This document shows positions 17,469-29,010 of a stretch of 64,000 nt of DNA, one piece after another; the stretch's first letter is position 1, and the number at the start of each line of letters is the position of its first letter. The notes under the pieces were generated by a model, which saw nothing but the letters and a program-made list of their open reading frames with translations, searched no databases and was not told the origin of the DNA. The translations under genes and the position numbers were made by a program. The DNA comes from Gallaecimonas mangrovi (GTDB lineage: Bacteria; Pseudomonadota; Gammaproteobacteria; Enterobacterales; Gallaecimonadaceae): positions 2,735,501 through 2,799,500 of the forward strand of contig NZ_CP031416.1 of assembly GCF_003367375.1 (NCBI RefSeq), in the 5' to 3' direction.

Positions 17469-20126
17469 TTAGAGGGTCCGAGCGACTTCCACCGTCTCGA
17501 AGACCTCAATCTGGTCACCAACGCGAACATCATTGTAGTTCTTAACGCCGATACCACACTCATAGCCGCTCTTCACTTCCGCAACGTCATCTTTAAAGCG
17601 GCGCAGGGATTCCAGCTCGCCTTCGTAGATAACCACGTTTTCTCGAAGTACGCGGATGGGCGCAGAGCGCTTAACCACACCTTCGGTAACCATACAGCCT
17701 GCAACAGCACCGAACTTGGGTGACTTAAAGACATCACGCACTTCGGCCAGACCGATGATTTCCTGCTTGAATTCCGGTGCCAACATGCCGGTCATGGCTT
17801 GTTTCACTTCTTCAAGCAGTTCGTAGATGACGCTGTAGTAGCGCAGATCCAGGTTCTCGGTTTCAACAACCTTACGGGCAGAAGCATCGGCACGGACGTT
17901 AAAGCCGAGGATAATGGCGTTAGAAGCCGCAGCCAGGGTAGCGTCGGTTTCGGTGATACCACCAACACCAGAGCCAACCACTTTGACTTTTACTTCATCG
18001 GTGCTGAGTTTCAGCAAGGAATCGGTAATGGCTTCAACTGAACCCTGTACGTCGGCTTTGAGCACCACGTTAAGCTCGGACACTTCACCTTCGGCCATGT
18101 TGGCAAACATGTTTTCGAGCTTAGCTTTTTGCTGACGGGCCAGTTTAACGTCACGGAACTTACCTTGACGGTACAGCGCCACTTCACGGGCTTTCTTCTC
18201 ATCACGTACAACAGTGGCTTCATCACCCGCTGCCGGTACGCCGGAAAGACCTAAGATCTCAACCGGAATAGAAGGGCCTGCTTCTTTAATTTCTTCGCCA
18301 AGCTCGTTGCGCATGGCGCGAACGCGGCCGTATTCCAAGCCACATAGCACGATGTCGCCTTGCTTGAGGGTACCAGATTGCACCAGCACGGTAGCAACAG
18401 GACCACGGCCTTTATCCAAACGGGACTCAACCACAACGCCTGACGCCATACCGTCTTTAACAGCGGTCAGTTCCAGCAGTTCAGATTGCAGCAAGATGGC
18501 GTCCAGAAGGTTATCAACACCTTCACCGGTTTTGGCGGAAACCGGAACAAACTGCACTTCACCGCCCCAGTCTTCGGTCAGAACATCGTTCTGCGCCAGT
18601 TCGCTTTTAACGCGGTCTGGGTCAGCTTCAGGCTTATCCATTTTGTTCACTGCCACAATCAGCGGTGAACCGGCAGCCTTGGCGTGTTGGATAGCTTCTT
18701 TGGTTTGGGGCATAACGCCGTCATCGGCAGCAACAACCAGCACCACGATATCGGTCGCTTTAGCACCACGAGCACGCATAGCGGTAAAGGCGGCGTGACC
18801 GGGAGTATCGAGGAAGGTGATCATGCCTTTCTCGTGCTCCACGTGGTAAGCACCGATGTGCTGGGTAATACCACCGGCCTCGCCTGCGGCGATTTTGGCT
18901 TTACGGATATAGTCCAGCAAGGACGTTTTACCGTGGTCAACGTGGCCCATAATGGTTACCACAGGGGCACGCGGCTCGGCTTGAGACTCATCGCTGTCAC
19001 GGTCTTGCAGTACCGCTTCTTCCAGCTCGTTCTCTTTGCGCAGCACCACTTTGTGGCCCATTTCCTCGGCAACCAGCTGAGCGGTTTCTTGGTCGATAAC
19101 CTGGTTGATGGTGGCCATGGCGCCCATTTTCATCATCGCTTTGATGACTTCGGTCGCTTTTACCGCCATCTTGCTGGCCAGTTCGCCAACAGTAATGGTT
19201 TCGCCAATTTGCACTTCACGGGTTACCGGCTGAGCTGGCTTATTAAAGCCATGCTGCATGGACGCCGGGGTACGGCCTTTGCCTTTTTTCGGTACGCGGG
19301 CACTACGACGGTCTGACTCACGTTCACGCTTGTCGCTGTTACGCTTGCTTTGACCTTTCGCTTTGGCTGCGCCACGACGACGACCTTCAGATTCACGCTC
19401 GGCTTCTACTTCTGCTTCTTTTACGTAAGCAGATTTACCGTCGTCGTCTTCGTCTTTTTTGTTCTTAGCTTCTTCAGCCAAACGCTTCTCACTTTCTTCG
19501 GCCAGCTTGCGTGCTTCTTCCTCAAGACGTTTTGCATCCGCTTCTGCCTTTTTCAAGGCTTCTTCTTCTTGCTTACGTTTAAGGGCTTCAGCTTCGGCCT
19601 TCAGACGCTGCGTTTCGGCATCGTCTTTTTTGGCGGGTTGCTTGGCAGGCTGCGCTGCGGCTTTTGCTTTCGCATCGGCTTCTTTACGCGCCTTATCTTC
19701 CGCTTCGCGCTTCGCTTTGGCTGCCGCTTCTGCGGCCGCTTTCGCTTCAGCTTCTTTACGGGCTTGCTGTTCGGCCTCTAAGCGAGCCTGCTCGGCTGCT
19801 TCGGCTTCAATGCGCGCCTGCTCTTCAGGGTCGCGTTTGACAAAAGTGCGCTTCTTACGCACTTCAACCTGCACTTCTTTGGTACGGCCACCAGTACCGC
19901 CTACAGAGAGGGTACTCTTGGTCTTGCGGGTCAGGGTCAACTTGTTAGGAGCACCTGCATTGCCACCGTGCTGCTCTTTGAGGTGAGACAGCAAGGTCTG
20001 CTTTTCGTCTTCGCTGACCTCGTCTGAAGCGCCTTTGGTGATACCCACTTCAGCAAACTGTTGGATCAGGCGATCAACCGGCGTACCTACATCATTGGCA
20101 AGTTTTTCAACTGTAACTTCTGCCAT
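17469..20126 (-). CDS. infB: Translation initiation factor IF-2
   Basis: GTPase that places fMet-tRNA on the 30S P site. 885 aa. The N-terminus ([14 protein letters not shown]) is an IF2_N domain. A long Ala/Lys/Glu-rich charged linker follows (about residues 90-290), with a second IF2_N segment near residue 310. The G domain starts near 392 with GHVDHGKTS, then DTPGHAAF and NKMDKPEAD. The C-terminal domains bind initiator tRNA. It lies 26 bp after nusA, as in E. coli. Long ORFs on the opposite strand across the linker are codon-bias shadows. Confidence 0.98.
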   Translation of the reverse strand: MAEVTVEKLANDVGTPVDRLIQQFAEVGITKGASDEVSEDEKQTLLSHLKEQHGGNAGAPNKLTLTRKTKSTLSVGGTGGRTKEVQVEVRKKRTFVKRDPEEQARIEAEAAEQARLEAEQQARKEAEAKAAAEAAAKAKREAEDKARKEADAKAKAAAQPAKQPAKKDDAETQRLKAEAEALKRKQEEEALKKAEADAKRLEEEARKLAEESEKRLAEEAKNKKDEDDDGKSAYVKEAEVEAERESEGRRRGAAKAKGQSKRNSDKRERESDRRSARVPKKGKGRTPASMQHGFNKPAQPVTREVQIGETITVGELASKMAVKATEVIKAMMKMGAMATINQVIDQETAQLVAEEMGHKVVLRKENELEEAVLQDRDSDESQAEPRAPVVTIMGHVDHGKTSLLDYIRKAKIAAGEAGGITQHIGAYHVEHEKGMITFLDTPGHAAFTAMRARGAKATDIVVLVVAADDGVMPQTKEAIQHAKAAGSPLIVAVNKMDKPEADPDRVKSELAQNDVLTEDWGGEVQFVPVSAKTGEGVDNLLDAILLQSELLELTAVKDGMASGVVVESRLDKGRGPVATVLVQSGTLKQGDIVLCGLEYGRVRAMRNELGEEIKEAGPSIPVEILGLSGVPAAGDEATVVRDEKKAREVALYRQGKFRDVKLARQQKAKLENMFANMAEGEVSELNVVLKADVQGSVEAITDSLLKLSTDEVKVKVVGSGVGGITETDATLAAASNAIILGFNVRADASARKVVETENLDLRYYSVIYELLEEVKQAMTGMLAPEFKQEIIGLAEVRDVFKSPKFGAVAGCMVTEGVVKRSAPIRVLRENVVIYEGELESLRRFKDDVAEVKSGYECGIGVKNYNDVRVGDQIEVFETVEVARTL

Positions 20127-20152
20127 CTAAATCTTTCCTCCGTTGATCCCGT

Positions 20153-21664
20153 TTAGGCCTCGGCGTCATCACCGAACCAGCAGATGTTGCGGGCGGCCAT
20201 AATCAGTTCGCCTGCTTTGGTTTCATCCAGCTCTTCGATATCGGCCAAATCATCAACGCCTTGTTCGGCCAGGTCTTCAAGGGTACGAACGCCAACAGCG
20301 GCCAGTTTAAAGGCCAGGTGACGGTCCATCCCTTCCAGATTCAATAGGTCCTCAGCAGGCTCTGAGCCTTCGAGGCTTTCTTCATTGGCCAAGGCAGCGG
20401 TTGTTAATGCTGCTTTGGCACGGTTACGCAATTCTTCAACCAGCTCTTCATCCAAGCCTTCGATTTCCAAGAACTCAGAGGTGGGGACATATGCAATTTC
20501 TTCAAGGGTGGAGAAGCCTTCTTCTACCAACAACCCTGCAAAATCTTCGTCGATTTCCAGCTTGTCCATGAAACGCTTGAGCAGCTTGTCATTTTCAGCC
20601 TGGTGCTTGGCTTTTAAATCAGCCAGCGTCATTACGTTCAGTTCCCAGCCACTTAATTGGCTAGCTAAACGCACGTTTTGACCACCACGGCCGATGGCCT
20701 GCGCAAGGTTGCTCTCTTCTACGGCAATGTCCATAGAGTGAGCGTCTTCATCAACGATAATGGAGGCCACATCGGCTGGCGCCATCGCATTGATAACAAA
20801 TTGGGCCGGGTTATCGTCCCAAAGCACGATATCGACGCGCTCACCGTCAAGCTCACCGGATACGGCTTGAACGCGGGCACCGCGCATACCCACGCACGCA
20901 CCGATTGGGTCGATGCGACGGTCATTGGTTTTCACCGCAATTTTGGCGCGGCTGCCAGGGTCACGAGCAGCCCCTTTTACTTCAATCAGCTCTTCGCCAA
21001 TTTCCGGCACTTCAATGCGGAAAAGCTCAATCAGCATGTCAGGCTTGGCACGGCTCAAAAACAGCTGTGCACCGCGGGCTTCCGGACGAACGTCAAACAG
21101 CAGCGCGCGCACACGGTCGCCAGGACGGAATGACTCACGTGGCAGCATTTCATCCCGATACAAAACGGCCTCAGCATTGTTACCCAAATCAAGGATAACC
21201 ATGTCGCGAGTCGCTTTTTTTACGGTTCCGGTAACCAATTCACCGACGCTATCAGCAAACTGTTCAACCACTTGAGCCCGCTCAGCTTCACGCACCTTCT
21301 GCAAAATAACCTGTTTTGCAGTTTGGGTAGTGATGCGGTCAAAGGTGATGGAATCGATTTGCTCTTCGATATATTCACCGGGTTGCAGTTCGTCATTTTC
21401 TTCCATGGCACGCGCAGCGCCCAGGGTAACCTCCTTGAGCGGGTGCTCAAGAACGTCGTCACTGTCTTCGACAATCAACCAGCGGCGATAGGTGTCGAAG
21501 TCGCCAGTTTTGCGATCAATGGCGACACGGACTTCGATTTCCTTGTCATGTTTCTTTTTGGTTGCGGTAGCCAGGGCAGCTTCCAGCGCCTGAAAAATCT
21601 TTTCGCGCGGTACGGCCTTCTCATTAGAGACAGCATCGACAACCAGCAGGATCTCTTTATTCAT
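20153..21664 (-). CDS. nusA: Transcription termination/antitermination protein NusA
   Basis: RNA polymerase-associated factor for pausing, termination and rRNA antitermination. 503 aa: NusA N-terminal domain ([20 protein letters not shown]), an S1 domain around 135-200 ([19 protein letters not shown]), two KH domains ([35 protein letters not shown]) and two C-terminal acidic repeats ([32 protein letters not shown]) that contact the alpha subunit. rimP-nusA spacing is 31 bp. Confidence 0.98.
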   Translation of the reverse strand: MNKEILLVVDAVSNEKAVPREKIFQALEAALATATKKKHDKEIEVRVAIDRKTGDFDTYRRWLIVEDSDDVLEHPLKEVTLGAARAMEENDELQPGEYIEEQIDSITFDRITTQTAKQVILQKVREAERAQVVEQFADSVGELVTGTVKKATRDMVILDLGNNAEAVLYRDEMLPRESFRPGDRVRALLFDVRPEARGAQLFLSRAKPDMLIELFRIEVPEIGEELIEVKGAARDPGSRAKIAVKTNDRRIDPIGACVGMRGARVQAVSGELDGERVDIVLWDDNPAQFVINAMAPADVASIIVDEDAHSMDIAVEESNLAQAIGRGGQNVRLASQLSGWELNVMTLADLKAKHQAENDKLLKRFMDKLEIDEDFAGLLVEEGFSTLEEIAYVPTSEFLEIEGLDEELVEELRNRAKAALTTAALANEESLEGSEPAEDLLNLEGMDRHLAFKLAAVGVRTLEDLAEQGVDDLADIEELDETKAGELIMAARNICWFGDDAEA

Positions 21665-21695
21665 CAGGATGCCTCGTTTACACCTTTGCCGTTAT

Positions 21696-22157
21696 TTAAA
21701 ACTGAGGAACCAGGTTGGCTTTATCGATATTGCTGAAAGCGAAGCGGTCTTCCTTGCCTTCGTATGCCAACAGGATTAAATCGCCTTCAATGGCAACCAG
21801 TTTGCCCTTAAAGCGGCGACGTCCCGCTACCGGCACAACCAGTTTAATCTCGATATCTGAGCCTACCACTTTCTCAAAGTGCGCAGGCACAAACAAAGGC
21901 CTGTCGAGTCCGGGTGAGGACACTTCCAGGAAATATTCGCTTTGGATGGGGTCCTCAACATCCAGAACAGAACTGACCTGATGACTGACTTCGGCACAGT
22001 TATCCACCGTTACCCCTTCAGGGCCATCGATGTATAGACGCAGTGTCGCACTGCGGCCAGCACGCACCATTTCCACACCCAACAAGCTAAAGCCAAGGGC
22101 TTCAACAGCCGGTGTCAGCATTTGTGTCAATTGTTGTTCCAGTCTTGCCAAGGGCAT
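21696..22157 (-). CDS. rimP: Ribosome maturation factor RimP
   Basis: 30S maturation factor that helps S12 assembly. 153 aa. Recognised from MPLARLEQQLTQMLTPAVEALG, YIDGPEGVTVDNCAEVSHQV and VSSPGLDRPLF. It is the first protein gene of the rimP-nusA-infB operon and follows tRNA-fMet, as in E. coli (metY). A ribosome-binding site GGAGGAATGCCC precedes the ATG. Confidence 0.96.
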   Translation of the reverse strand: MPLARLEQQLTQMLTPAVEALGFSLLGVEMVRAGRSATLRLYIDGPEGVTVDNCAEVSHQVSSVLDVEDPIQSEYFLEVSSPGLDRPLFVPAHFEKVVGSDIEIKLVVPVAGRRRFKGKLVAIEGDLILLAYEGKEDRFAFSNIDKANLVPQF

Positions 22158-22270
22158 TCCTCCAAAAACAAAAAAAGGGCTAAGCGCCCAGTATCACAGC
22201 CGACTACGCCAGGCGTAATCGATACCTCCGCAACAAGTCCCTATGGTCACTGCGCGGACTTTGTATAGCA

Positions 22271-22295
22271 AAAAGCCCCGAACATGCGGGGCTTT
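22271..22295 (-). terminator. Terminator between tRNA-fMet and rimP
   Basis: AAAGCCCCG-AACATG-CGGGGCTTT, with TTTTTGC following on the - strand. It should end most tRNA transcripts; read-through or a promoter in the 110 bp before rimP would feed the nusA operon. Confidence 0.8.
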
Positions 22296-22364
22296 CTTCA
22301 ACCTGACGTTGACTGACCCCGCATGGGGCCGGCTAACCAAAAGCAAAGCCTTTGATTAACTGTT

Positions 22365-22440
<76 letters not shown>

Positions 22441-22501
22441 TCAAAACAGGTCGGCATCTTACTGGACTTGAAGGTTTTTATCAAGCCGAAGAGCCTTTAC
22501 T

Positions 22502-22588
22502 TGGTGCCGAGAGCGGGACTTGAACCCGCACGCCAATTAAGGCACTACCCCCTCAAGATAGCGTGTCTACCAATTCCACCATCTCGGC
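22502..22588 (-). tRNA. leuU: tRNA-Leu(GAG)
   Basis: 87-nt class II tRNA starting GCCGAGATGGTGG and ending CTCGGCACCA, with encoded CCA. The anticodon loop TTGAGGG gives GAG. The long variable arm (TGCCTTAATTGGCG) is typical of tRNA-Leu. It lies between secG and tRNA-fMet, the position of leuU in E. coli. Confidence 0.95.
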
Positions 22589-22602
22589 AAATTCACTGCT
22601 CA

Positions 22603-22953
22603 TCAGTTCTTCGGAATATCGTCCGTTTTCTCTGATGCTGGCTTCTCTTGCTTCTGCGGCGCTTGCTGCTTCTGCTGAGTTGCCGGCTCGCCAAGGTTCT
22701 GCCATTTATCATCTGGCTTAGCCCGGTGAGCTGTCATATTACCAAGCACTAGGCTCAGTATAAAAAATAGCGTTGCCGCTATTGCGGTAGCCCGGGTCAG
22801 AAAATTTCCTGAACCACCGGCACCAAATACGGTATTCGAGGCACCTGCTCCGAAAGACGCTCCCATATCGGCACCTTTACCTTGCTGGATCATTACCAGA
22901 CCGATAAGGGCCAGCGCCACGAGCAGGTATACCACTAACAGAACTTCATACAT
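22603..22953 (-). CDS. secG: Preprotein translocase subunit SecG
   Basis: Small subunit of the SecYEG channel. The start at 22953 gives MYEVLLVVYLLVALALIGLV, with CAGGAAG 8-9 bases upstream; an earlier in-frame codon at 23019 would add a non-homologous leader. Two membrane helices (about 3-22 and 52-72) flank the conserved QQGKGADMGASFGAGASNT. The Gln/Lys/Pro-rich tail makes the protein 116 aa. It lies between glmM and tRNA-Leu. Confidence 0.95.
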   Translation of the reverse strand: MYEVLLVVYLLVALALIGLVMIQQGKGADMGASFGAGASNTVFGAGGSGNFLTRATAIAATLFFILSLVLGNMTAHRAKPDDKWQNLGEPATQQKQQAPQKQEKPASEKTDDIPKN

Positions 22954-23141
22954 ATCAGTAGCTTCCTGTCTCTGGCAGGGAGAGGTCCCCGCCGCGCCGT
23001 GATTGTCGCAAATTGACAACCACTGTCAAGCGGCTCCGAGTTGACTGCACTAAGGCCTATCACCTCGAAAGCGGGGCAGATATTAACGAAGCCACCTGCC
23101 TCCCGCAAGCTGATTTTTAAAAAAGGCCTTCAAGTGCTGCT

Positions 23142-24482
23142 TTATTGGGCAACCTTGGTTACCACTTCAGCAATGGATTTTGCTAGGGATTCAACAAGAT
23201 TGGCATCAGCCCCTTCCACCATCACCCGTACCAAAGGTTCGGTGCCGGATTTACGCAGTAATACCCGGCCAGTACCCGCCAATTTTTTCTCGGCATCCGC
23301 CACGCTTTCTGTGACATCATCACTGAGTAAAGGGTCTTGGCCTTTTTGGTAACGCACATTAATCAGTTTTTGCGGGTACTTGGGCATGGCTTTCGCCAGC
23401 TCAGCCAAGTTTTTTTGTGTGCAAACCAGGGCATGCATAACTTGTAGGGCAGCAATAATACCGTCGCCGGTAGTAGTGTGATTGAGGCTAATAATATGCC
23501 CGGATGATTCACCGCCCAATACCCAACCGTTCGCCTTTAAACGTTCCAGCACATAGCGGTCTCCGACGTTGGCACGCTCAAAGGCAATACCTAGGTCTTT
23601 AAGGGCGACTTCCATGCCGAAATTCGACATTAAGGTCCCCACCACACCGCCGGTTAAGAGGCCTTTTTGCTGCCAGAAATGGGCGATGATGAAAATAAGC
23701 TGGTCACCATCCACCAACTTACCGTTGCCATCCACCATCATCAGCCGATCGCCGTCACCATCCAAGGCAACGCCAAAATCGGCGCGCACTTCTTTAACCT
23801 TGGCGGATAAAGCTTTGGTGTCCGTTGCCCCAAAGCCGGCATTGATGTTAAAGCCGTCAGGGCTGGTGCCTATGGTCACCACATCAGCGCCAAGCTCTCT
23901 AAACACCGCCGGCGCAATATGGTAGGTAGCGCCATGGGCACAATCGACCACCATTCGCAGCCCTTTTAAGGACAACTGGTTGGGAAAGTTGGATTTACAA
24001 AACTCGATATAACGGCCGGCGGCGTCGTCTAACCGCCGGGCCTTACCTAGGTGCTCAGAACTGATCCCCAACATTGGCTTGTCTAGTTCGGCCTCTATGG
24101 CCAACTCCACATCATCAGGCAATTTTTCACCGTCACTGGAAAAAAACTTAATGCCGTTGTCGTGGTAAGGATTATGGGATGCAGAGATAACAATACCGGC
24201 TTCCGCACGGAAGGTACGGGTTAAATACGCGATGGCGGGGGTTGGCATCGGTCCCATTAGCTCAATATCAATACCGGCCGCAGACAGACCCGCTTCCAAG
24301 GCTGACTCCAGCATATAGCCGGAAATGCGCGTATCCTTACCAATCAAAATTTTATGGGTGCCTTGACGAGACAGCACCTTACCCACAGCATAACCGAGTT
24401 TAAGGGCAAATTCAGGGGTAATAGGCTCTTCACCGACTAAACCACGAATACCGTCGGTACCAAAATATTTGCGTTCTTTCAC
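23142..24482 (-). CDS. glmM: Phosphoglucosamine mutase
   Basis: Converts glucosamine-6-phosphate to glucosamine-1-phosphate for UDP-GlcNAc synthesis. The start is GTG 24482, giving [14 protein letters not shown]. It overlaps the folP stop as GTGA and yields 446 aa, the usual length. The phosphoserine loop [13 protein letters not shown] lies near residue 100, metal-binding DGDGDR is present, and the sugar-binding and C-terminal phosphate-binding ([12 protein letters not shown]) motifs are clear. Confidence 0.96.
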   Translation of the reverse strand: MKERKYFGTDGIRGLVGEEPITPEFALKLGYAVGKVLSRQGTHKILIGKDTRISGYMLESALEAGLSAAGIDIELMGPMPTPAIAYLTRTFRAEAGIVISASHNPYHDNGIKFFSSDGEKLPDDVELAIEAELDKPMLGISSEHLGKARRLDDAAGRYIEFCKSNFPNQLSLKGLRMVVDCAHGATYHIAPAVFRELGADVVTIGTSPDGFNINAGFGATDTKALSAKVKEVRADFGVALDGDGDRLMMVDGNGKLVDGDQLIFIIAHFWQQKGLLTGGVVGTLMSNFGMEVALKDLGIAFERANVGDRYVLERLKANGWVLGGESSGHIISLNHTTTGDGIIAALQVMHALVCTQKNLAELAKAMPKYPQKLINVRYQKGQDPLLSDDVTESVADAEKKLAGTGRVLLRKSGTEPLVRVMVEGADANLVESLAKSIAEVVTKVAQ

Positions 24483-25282
24483 GCCTTGCACTCCGTCACA
24501 GTGGCTTGCCAAACCCGAATAACATCTTTAGTGGCCTGGACATCATGGACGCGGATAATACCAGCCCCTTGCTGAACCGCAATCAGGGCGCAGGCTAAAG
24601 AGCCCGGTAAACGCTCCGCTACGTCGCGCCCCAGTAAATGCCCTACCATCGACTTTCGCGACATACCAACCAGTAGCGGTAAACCCAGACTTGCAAACTC
24701 CGATAAGCGATTCAGCATGACATAGTTATCTTTTAGGGATTTACCAAAGCCAAAGCCCGGGTCTAACCACAATCTACTGCGTTCTATACCCGCGGCTTCA
24801 CATGCGACTATACGCGCTTCAAGAAAGGCTTTTACTTCGCCCATCAAGTCTTGATAAACAGGCGCTTGCTGCATGGTGCGAGGTTGCCCTTGCATATGCA
24901 TCAAACACACCAATGCTTTGGAGTTAGCCACCGCTTCAATGGCACCCGGTTCGAGTAACGCCCGGATGTCGTTAATCATGTCGGCGCCGAATTTGAGGCT
25001 CTCGCTGATAACCATGGCTTTAGAGGTATCAACGGATACTTTGACGTTAAAGCGGCTTTTTAACGCCTCAACTACAGGTGCCACACGGTCAACTTCTTCT
25101 TGTTCCGACACTTCAGCCGCGCCAGGGCGAGTAGACTCGCCACCGATATCTATCCAGTCAGCCCCTTCGCTAAGCAGTTTTTCAGCATGACGGAGCGCAC
25201 CATCAAAATCGTTATGTTTACCACCATCGGAAAACGAATCGGGGGTGACATTCAAAATGCCCATAACTTCAGGCTGACTCAT
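24479..25282 (-). CDS. folP: Dihydropteroate synthase
   Basis: Joins p-aminobenzoate to 6-hydroxymethyl-dihydropterin pyrophosphate in folate synthesis; target of sulfonamides. 267 aa. Both signatures are present: [15 protein letters not shown] and [12 protein letters not shown], plus the C-terminal IIRVHDV. Position between ftsH and glmM is conserved, and the stop overlaps the glmM start. Confidence 0.96.
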   Translation of the reverse strand: MSQPEVMGILNVTPDSFSDGGKHNDFDGALRHAEKLLSEGADWIDIGGESTRPGAAEVSEQEEVDRVAPVVEALKSRFNVKVSVDTSKAMVISESLKFGADMINDIRALLEPGAIEAVANSKALVCLMHMQGQPRTMQQAPVYQDLMGEVKAFLEARIVACEAAGIERSRLWLDPGFGFGKSLKDNYVMLNRLSEFASLGLPLLVGMSRKSMVGHLLGRDVAERLPGSLACALIAVQQGAGIIRVHDVQATKDVIRVWQATVTECKA

Positions 25283-25312
25283 GGCTAGTAATTTCCTTTA
25301 GATGCAAGAAAA

Positions 25313-25342
25313 GAAAACCCCGAGCAAGCTCGGGGTCTTTTA
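25313..25342 (-). terminator. Hairpin between ftsH and folP
   Basis: ACCCCGAGC-AA-GCTCGGGGT with TTTTC following on the - strand, starting 1 bp after the ftsH stop. It probably ends or attenuates ftsH transcripts before folP-glmM. Confidence 0.75.
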
Positions 25343-27268
25343 TTAATTGGCGGGAGCCTCTCCACCGGTTGGTCGCATCGGCTTATCTGCCTCTCCTGCG
25401 GCCGGTGGCGGCGTATTTTCAGACTTAGGCGGCTGCCAGTCAGCAGGAGCCCTTACGTCACGCCGGTTCATCAGATCGTCAATCTGTTTGGCATCGATGG
25501 TTTCATACTTCATCAACGCATCTTTCATGGCATGGAGAATATCCATGTTTTCTTCCAAGATTTTCTTGGAACGCTGATAGTTGCGGTCAATAACGTGTTT
25601 GATTTCTTCATCGATAGCACGGGCTGTTTCATCAGACATGTGCTTACTTTTCGCAGCACTTCGGCCTAAGAAAACTTCACCATCGTCTTCAGCGTAAAGC
25701 AGCGGCCCCATTTTTTCGGATAAGCCCCACTGGGTCACCATCTTGCGCGCAATGTCAGTTGCCCGCTCGATGTCGTTAGAGGCACCGGTGGTTACCATTT
25801 CCGGCCCGTAGATGATGTTTTCCGCCAGGCGGCCACCAAACAGGCTTGAGATCATGCTTTCCAACTGCTGCTTGGAGTGACTAACACGGTCACGCTCAGG
25901 CAGATACATGGTGACACCCAAGGCGCGACCACGCGGGATGATAGACACCTTATAAACAGGGTCGTGCTCTGGCACCAAACGACCGACGATGGCATGACCA
26001 GCTTCGTGATAAGCCGTCATTTCCTTTTCTTTTTCGGTCATCACCATGGAACGGCGCTCAGCACCCATCATGATTTTGTCTTTGGCTTTCTCAAACTCTT
26101 CCATACCCACCAGGCGTTTGCTGGTGCGTGCGGCGAACAGTGCAGCTTCGTTAACCAAGTTAGCCAAGTCAGCACCACTAAAACCAGGGGTACCGCGAGC
26201 AATCAAGGCGGGCTCGACATCGTCAGCAACCGGCACTTTGCGCATATGCACTTTCAAAATTTGTTCGCGGCCACGTACATCAGGCAGTCCCACCACAACT
26301 TGGCGGTCAAAACGGCCAGGGCGCAGCAAAGCGGGGTCCAAGACGTCTGGGCGGTTAGTGGCAGCAATAACGATGATGCCTTCATTACCGTCGAAGCCAT
26401 CCATCTCAACCAGCATTTGGTTCAGCGTTTGCTCGCGTTCGTCATGACCACCGCCAAGGCCGGCGCCACGCTGGCGACCAACTGCGTCAATCTCGTCGAT
26501 GAAAATGATACAAGGCGCCGCTTTTTTGGCTTGGTCGAACATATCGCGAACACGGGACGCACCCACACCCACGAACATTTCGACAAAGTCAGAACCGGAG
26601 ATAGTAAAGAAAGGCACCTTGGCTTCACCGGCAATGGCTTTAGCCAGCAAGGTTTTACCGGTACCGGGAGGACCTACCATCAGTACGCCCTTAGGAATCT
26701 TACCGCCCAGCTTCTGGAACTTAGAAGGGTCACGCAGGTAATCAACCAGCTCGGACACTTCTTCCTTGGCTTCTTCAACACCGGCAACATCGGCAAAGGT
26801 TGTTTTAACCTGATCTTCCGACAGTAACCGGGCTTTAGACTTACCAAAGGACATAGCGCCTTTACCGCCGCCGCCTTGCATTTGCCGCATGAAAAATATC
26901 CACACGCCAATCAGCAACAGCATTGGGAACCAATTGATAAGAATGCTGGTTAATAAGCTGGGTGATTCCGGTGTAACGCCGGTGGCGTCCATTACGTTAT
27001 GCGCTTTCAGATCGTTGATAAGATCTTTGTCATAACCACCCGGAATAACGGTTTTGTAGTGCTCGCCACTGCTCAACGAGCCGGAAACAACACCGGACTT
27101 GTTGTCAACAACAGCACTTTTCACCTGGCCGCTTTCAACCCAAGTCAAAAACTGGGTGTAGCTGACCGCGGTACGATTCGGTTCAGAACCATTGAAGCTT
27201 TGGAATACTGCCATCAGTACAACGGCAATAACCAACCAAAGAATGAGATTTTTAGCCATGTCGCTCAA
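25343..27268 (-). CDS. ftsH: ATP-dependent zinc metalloprotease FtsH
   Basis: Membrane-anchored AAA+ protease that degrades LpxC, sigma-32 and misassembled membrane proteins. Two N-terminal TM helices ([16 protein letters not shown] and [11 protein letters not shown]), Walker A GPPGTGKT near residue 195, Walker [10 protein letters not shown], the second region of homology, and zinc motif HEAGH near 418. I choose TTG 27268 (MSDMAKN) because it aligns with the E. coli N-terminus and has AGAGGTG 6-7 bases upstream; GTG 27277 and ATG 27259 lack a suitable site. 641 aa. Confidence 0.97.
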   Translation of the reverse strand: MSDMAKNLILWLVIAVVLMAVFQSFNGSEPNRTAVSYTQFLTWVESGQVKSAVVDNKSGVVSGSLSSGEHYKTVIPGGYDKDLINDLKAHNVMDATGVTPESPSLLTSILINWFPMLLLIGVWIFFMRQMQGGGGKGAMSFGKSKARLLSEDQVKTTFADVAGVEEAKEEVSELVDYLRDPSKFQKLGGKIPKGVLMVGPPGTGKTLLAKAIAGEAKVPFFTISGSDFVEMFVGVGASRVRDMFDQAKKAAPCIIFIDEIDAVGRQRGAGLGGGHDEREQTLNQMLVEMDGFDGNEGIIVIAATNRPDVLDPALLRPGRFDRQVVVGLPDVRGREQILKVHMRKVPVADDVEPALIARGTPGFSGADLANLVNEAALFAARTSKRLVGMEEFEKAKDKIMMGAERRSMVMTEKEKEMTAYHEAGHAIVGRLVPEHDPVYKVSIIPRGRALGVTMYLPERDRVSHSKQQLESMISSLFGGRLAENIIYGPEMVTTGASNDIERATDIARKMVTQWGLSEKMGPLLYAEDDGEVFLGRSAAKSKHMSDETARAIDEEIKHVIDRNYQRSKKILEENMDILHAMKDALMKYETIDAKQIDDLMNRRDVRAPADWQPPKSENTPPPAAGEADKPMRPTGGEAPAN

Positions 27269-27313
27269 CTTAAGCACCTCTTGAGGCTGTGGGGCGCGCT
27301 TACCGGCAGGGTA

Positions 27314-27943
27314 CTATAACTTATACCCTGTCGCCACAATGTATACTTCCGATGACCGTGATCGGGATGAATCGGGTTTACGTGTCTTGACACTGGTAAA
27401 AGCTGCTCTTACCGCTTTGATGTATTCTTCGAAACCTTCGCCCATAAACACTTTGACAACAAAACTGCCACCTGGTGCCATGACTTGATGGCACATATCC
27501 AATGCCAGTTCGACTAAATACATGGCACGTGGTTGGTCGACACCTTTGGTACCACTCATATTAGGCGCCATATCTGATAGCACCACATTAACTTTACGCC
27601 CGCCTATGCGATCCAAAAGGGCATTAAGTACCGCTTCTTCCCGAAAGTCGCCCTGCAAAAAGGCAACACCGGGTAACGGATCCATGGGCAGAATGTCACA
27701 AGCAATCACTTCTCCTTGTTCACCTACCAGTTCACTGGCAAGTTGTGACCAGCCGCCCGGGGCGGCCCCCAGATCCACGAGGGTCATACCGGGCCTGATT
27801 AACTTATCTTTTTGCTGAATTTCTTCGAGCTTAAAAACGGCTCGAGATCGCAAACCACGCTTTTGCGCCGCCAGCACATAAGGGTCGTCAAAATGCTCTT
27901 TTAGCCACCGACTTGAGCTGGCAGAACGTTTCTTTTTGGGCAT
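27314..27943 (-). CDS. rlmE: 23S rRNA 2'-O-methyltransferase RlmE
   Basis: Methylates U2552 of 23S rRNA; heat-shock induced with ftsH in E. coli. 209 aa. The SAM-binding motif [14 protein letters not shown] and the catalytic K-D-K-E set ([42 protein letters not shown]) are visible. It lies 45 bp before ftsH in the conserved order. Confidence 0.96.
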   Translation of the reverse strand: MPKKKRSASSSRWLKEHFDDPYVLAAQKRGLRSRAVFKLEEIQQKDKLIRPGMTLVDLGAAPGGWSQLASELVGEQGEVIACDILPMDPLPGVAFLQGDFREEAVLNALLDRIGGRKVNVVLSDMAPNMSGTKGVDQPRAMYLVELALDMCHQVMAPGGSFVVKVFMGEGFEEYIKAVRAAFTSVKTRKPDSSRSRSSEVYIVATGYKL

Positions 27944-28018
27944 GAAAGTCTCTTGGCGTTTCTCTTAGACCATAAATGGCGATAAAATTACGGTTTTCAA
28001 CCCACAAGGGTCATATTC

Positions 28019-28312
28019 ATGGAACTCTCGCCGAAACAGAGGCAGCATCTCAAAGCCTTGGCTCATCCACTTAAGCCTGTTGTACTGCTTGGAAATAATG
28101 GCTTAACCGAAGGAGTACTGGCTGAAATAGACCAGGCGCTGGAGCACCACGAACTGATAAAAGTTAAAGTGCCAACCAAAGATCGAGAACTCAAAGAGTC
28201 GATTTTTGAAACCATCGCGCAGCAATTATCGGCTGCAAAAGTACAAATGATTGGTCACATTGTGATCATTTATCGCCCCGCAAAAGAACCTGTCATTCGC
28301 TTGCCGCGATAA
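28019..28312 (+). CDS. yhbY: YhbY, CRM-domain RNA-binding protein
   Basis: 97-aa CRM-domain protein that associates with pre-50S particles. It shows LKALAHPLKPVVLLGNNGLT and the GxxG-like turn of the KH-like fold. It is divergent from rlmE, with which it shares a 75-bp promoter region, and convergent with greA. Confidence 0.93.
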   Translation: MELSPKQRQHLKALAHPLKPVVLLGNNGLTEGVLAEIDQALEHHELIKVKVPTKDRELKESIFETIAQQLSAAKVQMIGHIVIIYRPAKEPVIRLPR

Positions 28313-28325
28313 TCATTTCCTTAAG

Positions 28326-28351
28326 AAAAAGGCCGCCAAGCGGCCTTTTTT
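28326..28351. terminator. Bidirectional terminator between yhbY and greA
   Basis: AAAAAGGCCG-CCAAG-CGGCCTTTTT has A/T tracts on both sides. Its right edge touches the greA stop codon. Confidence 0.85.
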
Positions 28352-28826
28352 ACAGGTATTCAACCTGAGTGATTTCGTATTCTTTTGCCCCTGATGGGGT
28401 ATCAACGGTCACTACGTCATCAAGCTGTTTACCCACCAACGCACGAGCGATAGGTGAACTAACCGAGATGAGGTTTTGCTTTATGTTCGCTTCATCGTCA
28501 CCGACGATGCGATAAGTCACTTCTTCGTCGGTATCAAGGTTCAGCAAGGTCACGGTTGAACCAAAAATCACCTTGCCAGTATTGTTTATTTTGGTGACAT
28601 CAATAATTTGAGCATTGCTCAATTTACCTTCAATTTCTTGAATGCGACCTTCGCAAAAACTTTGCTGCTCTCGTGCAGCATGGTATTCCGCATTTTCTTT
28701 CAGATCGCCCAGCTCTCTAGCCGTGGCAATTGCTTCAATGATCTGCGGGCGTCGAACACTCTTAAGGTGCTTAAGTTCTTCGCGCAACTGGTCCGCACCC
28801 GCCTGGGTCATCGGGATCGGCTTCAT
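28350..28826 (-). CDS. greA: Transcription elongation factor GreA
   Basis: Secondary-channel factor that rescues backtracked RNA polymerase by transcript cleavage. The start at 28826 ([18 protein letters not shown]) has GGAG 5 bases upstream and gives the standard 158 aa; the longer ORF to 28895 lacks support. The N-terminal coiled coil with the acidic tip ([14 protein letters not shown]) and the FKBP-like C-terminus ([18 protein letters not shown]) are intact. Confidence 0.96.
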   Translation of the reverse strand: MKPIPMTQAGADQLREELKHLKSVRRPQIIEAIATARELGDLKENAEYHAAREQQSFCEGRIQEIEGKLSNAQIIDVTKINNTGKVIFGSTVTLLNLDTDEEVTYRIVGDDEANIKQNLISVSSPIARALVGKQLDDVVTVDTPSGAKEYEITQVEYL

Positions 28827-29010
28827 GGCATCTCCGTTTTTGTATGGTGTGGCCAAAGACAGACAATAGGAAACCGGCAAAACCACAAAGGTCATGCCGA
28901 CAAGTCATTGGTGTTTTCCCGCATTCTAGCCAAAACATTACGTAAAGTGCCAGAGCCAGTCGCTTAACAATGTCTACACTCTACAAGATCAGCCTTTGGA
29001 GTTAGTTGCC

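Noticed and set aside
18684-19781. Long + strand frames opposite infB
   Set aside because: They arise from the Ala/Lys/Glu-rich IF-2 linker read in reverse (Phe-rich nonsense).
25877-26827. 316-codon open frame on + inside ftsH
   Set aside because: Codon-bias shadow of ftsH with no ribosome-binding site.
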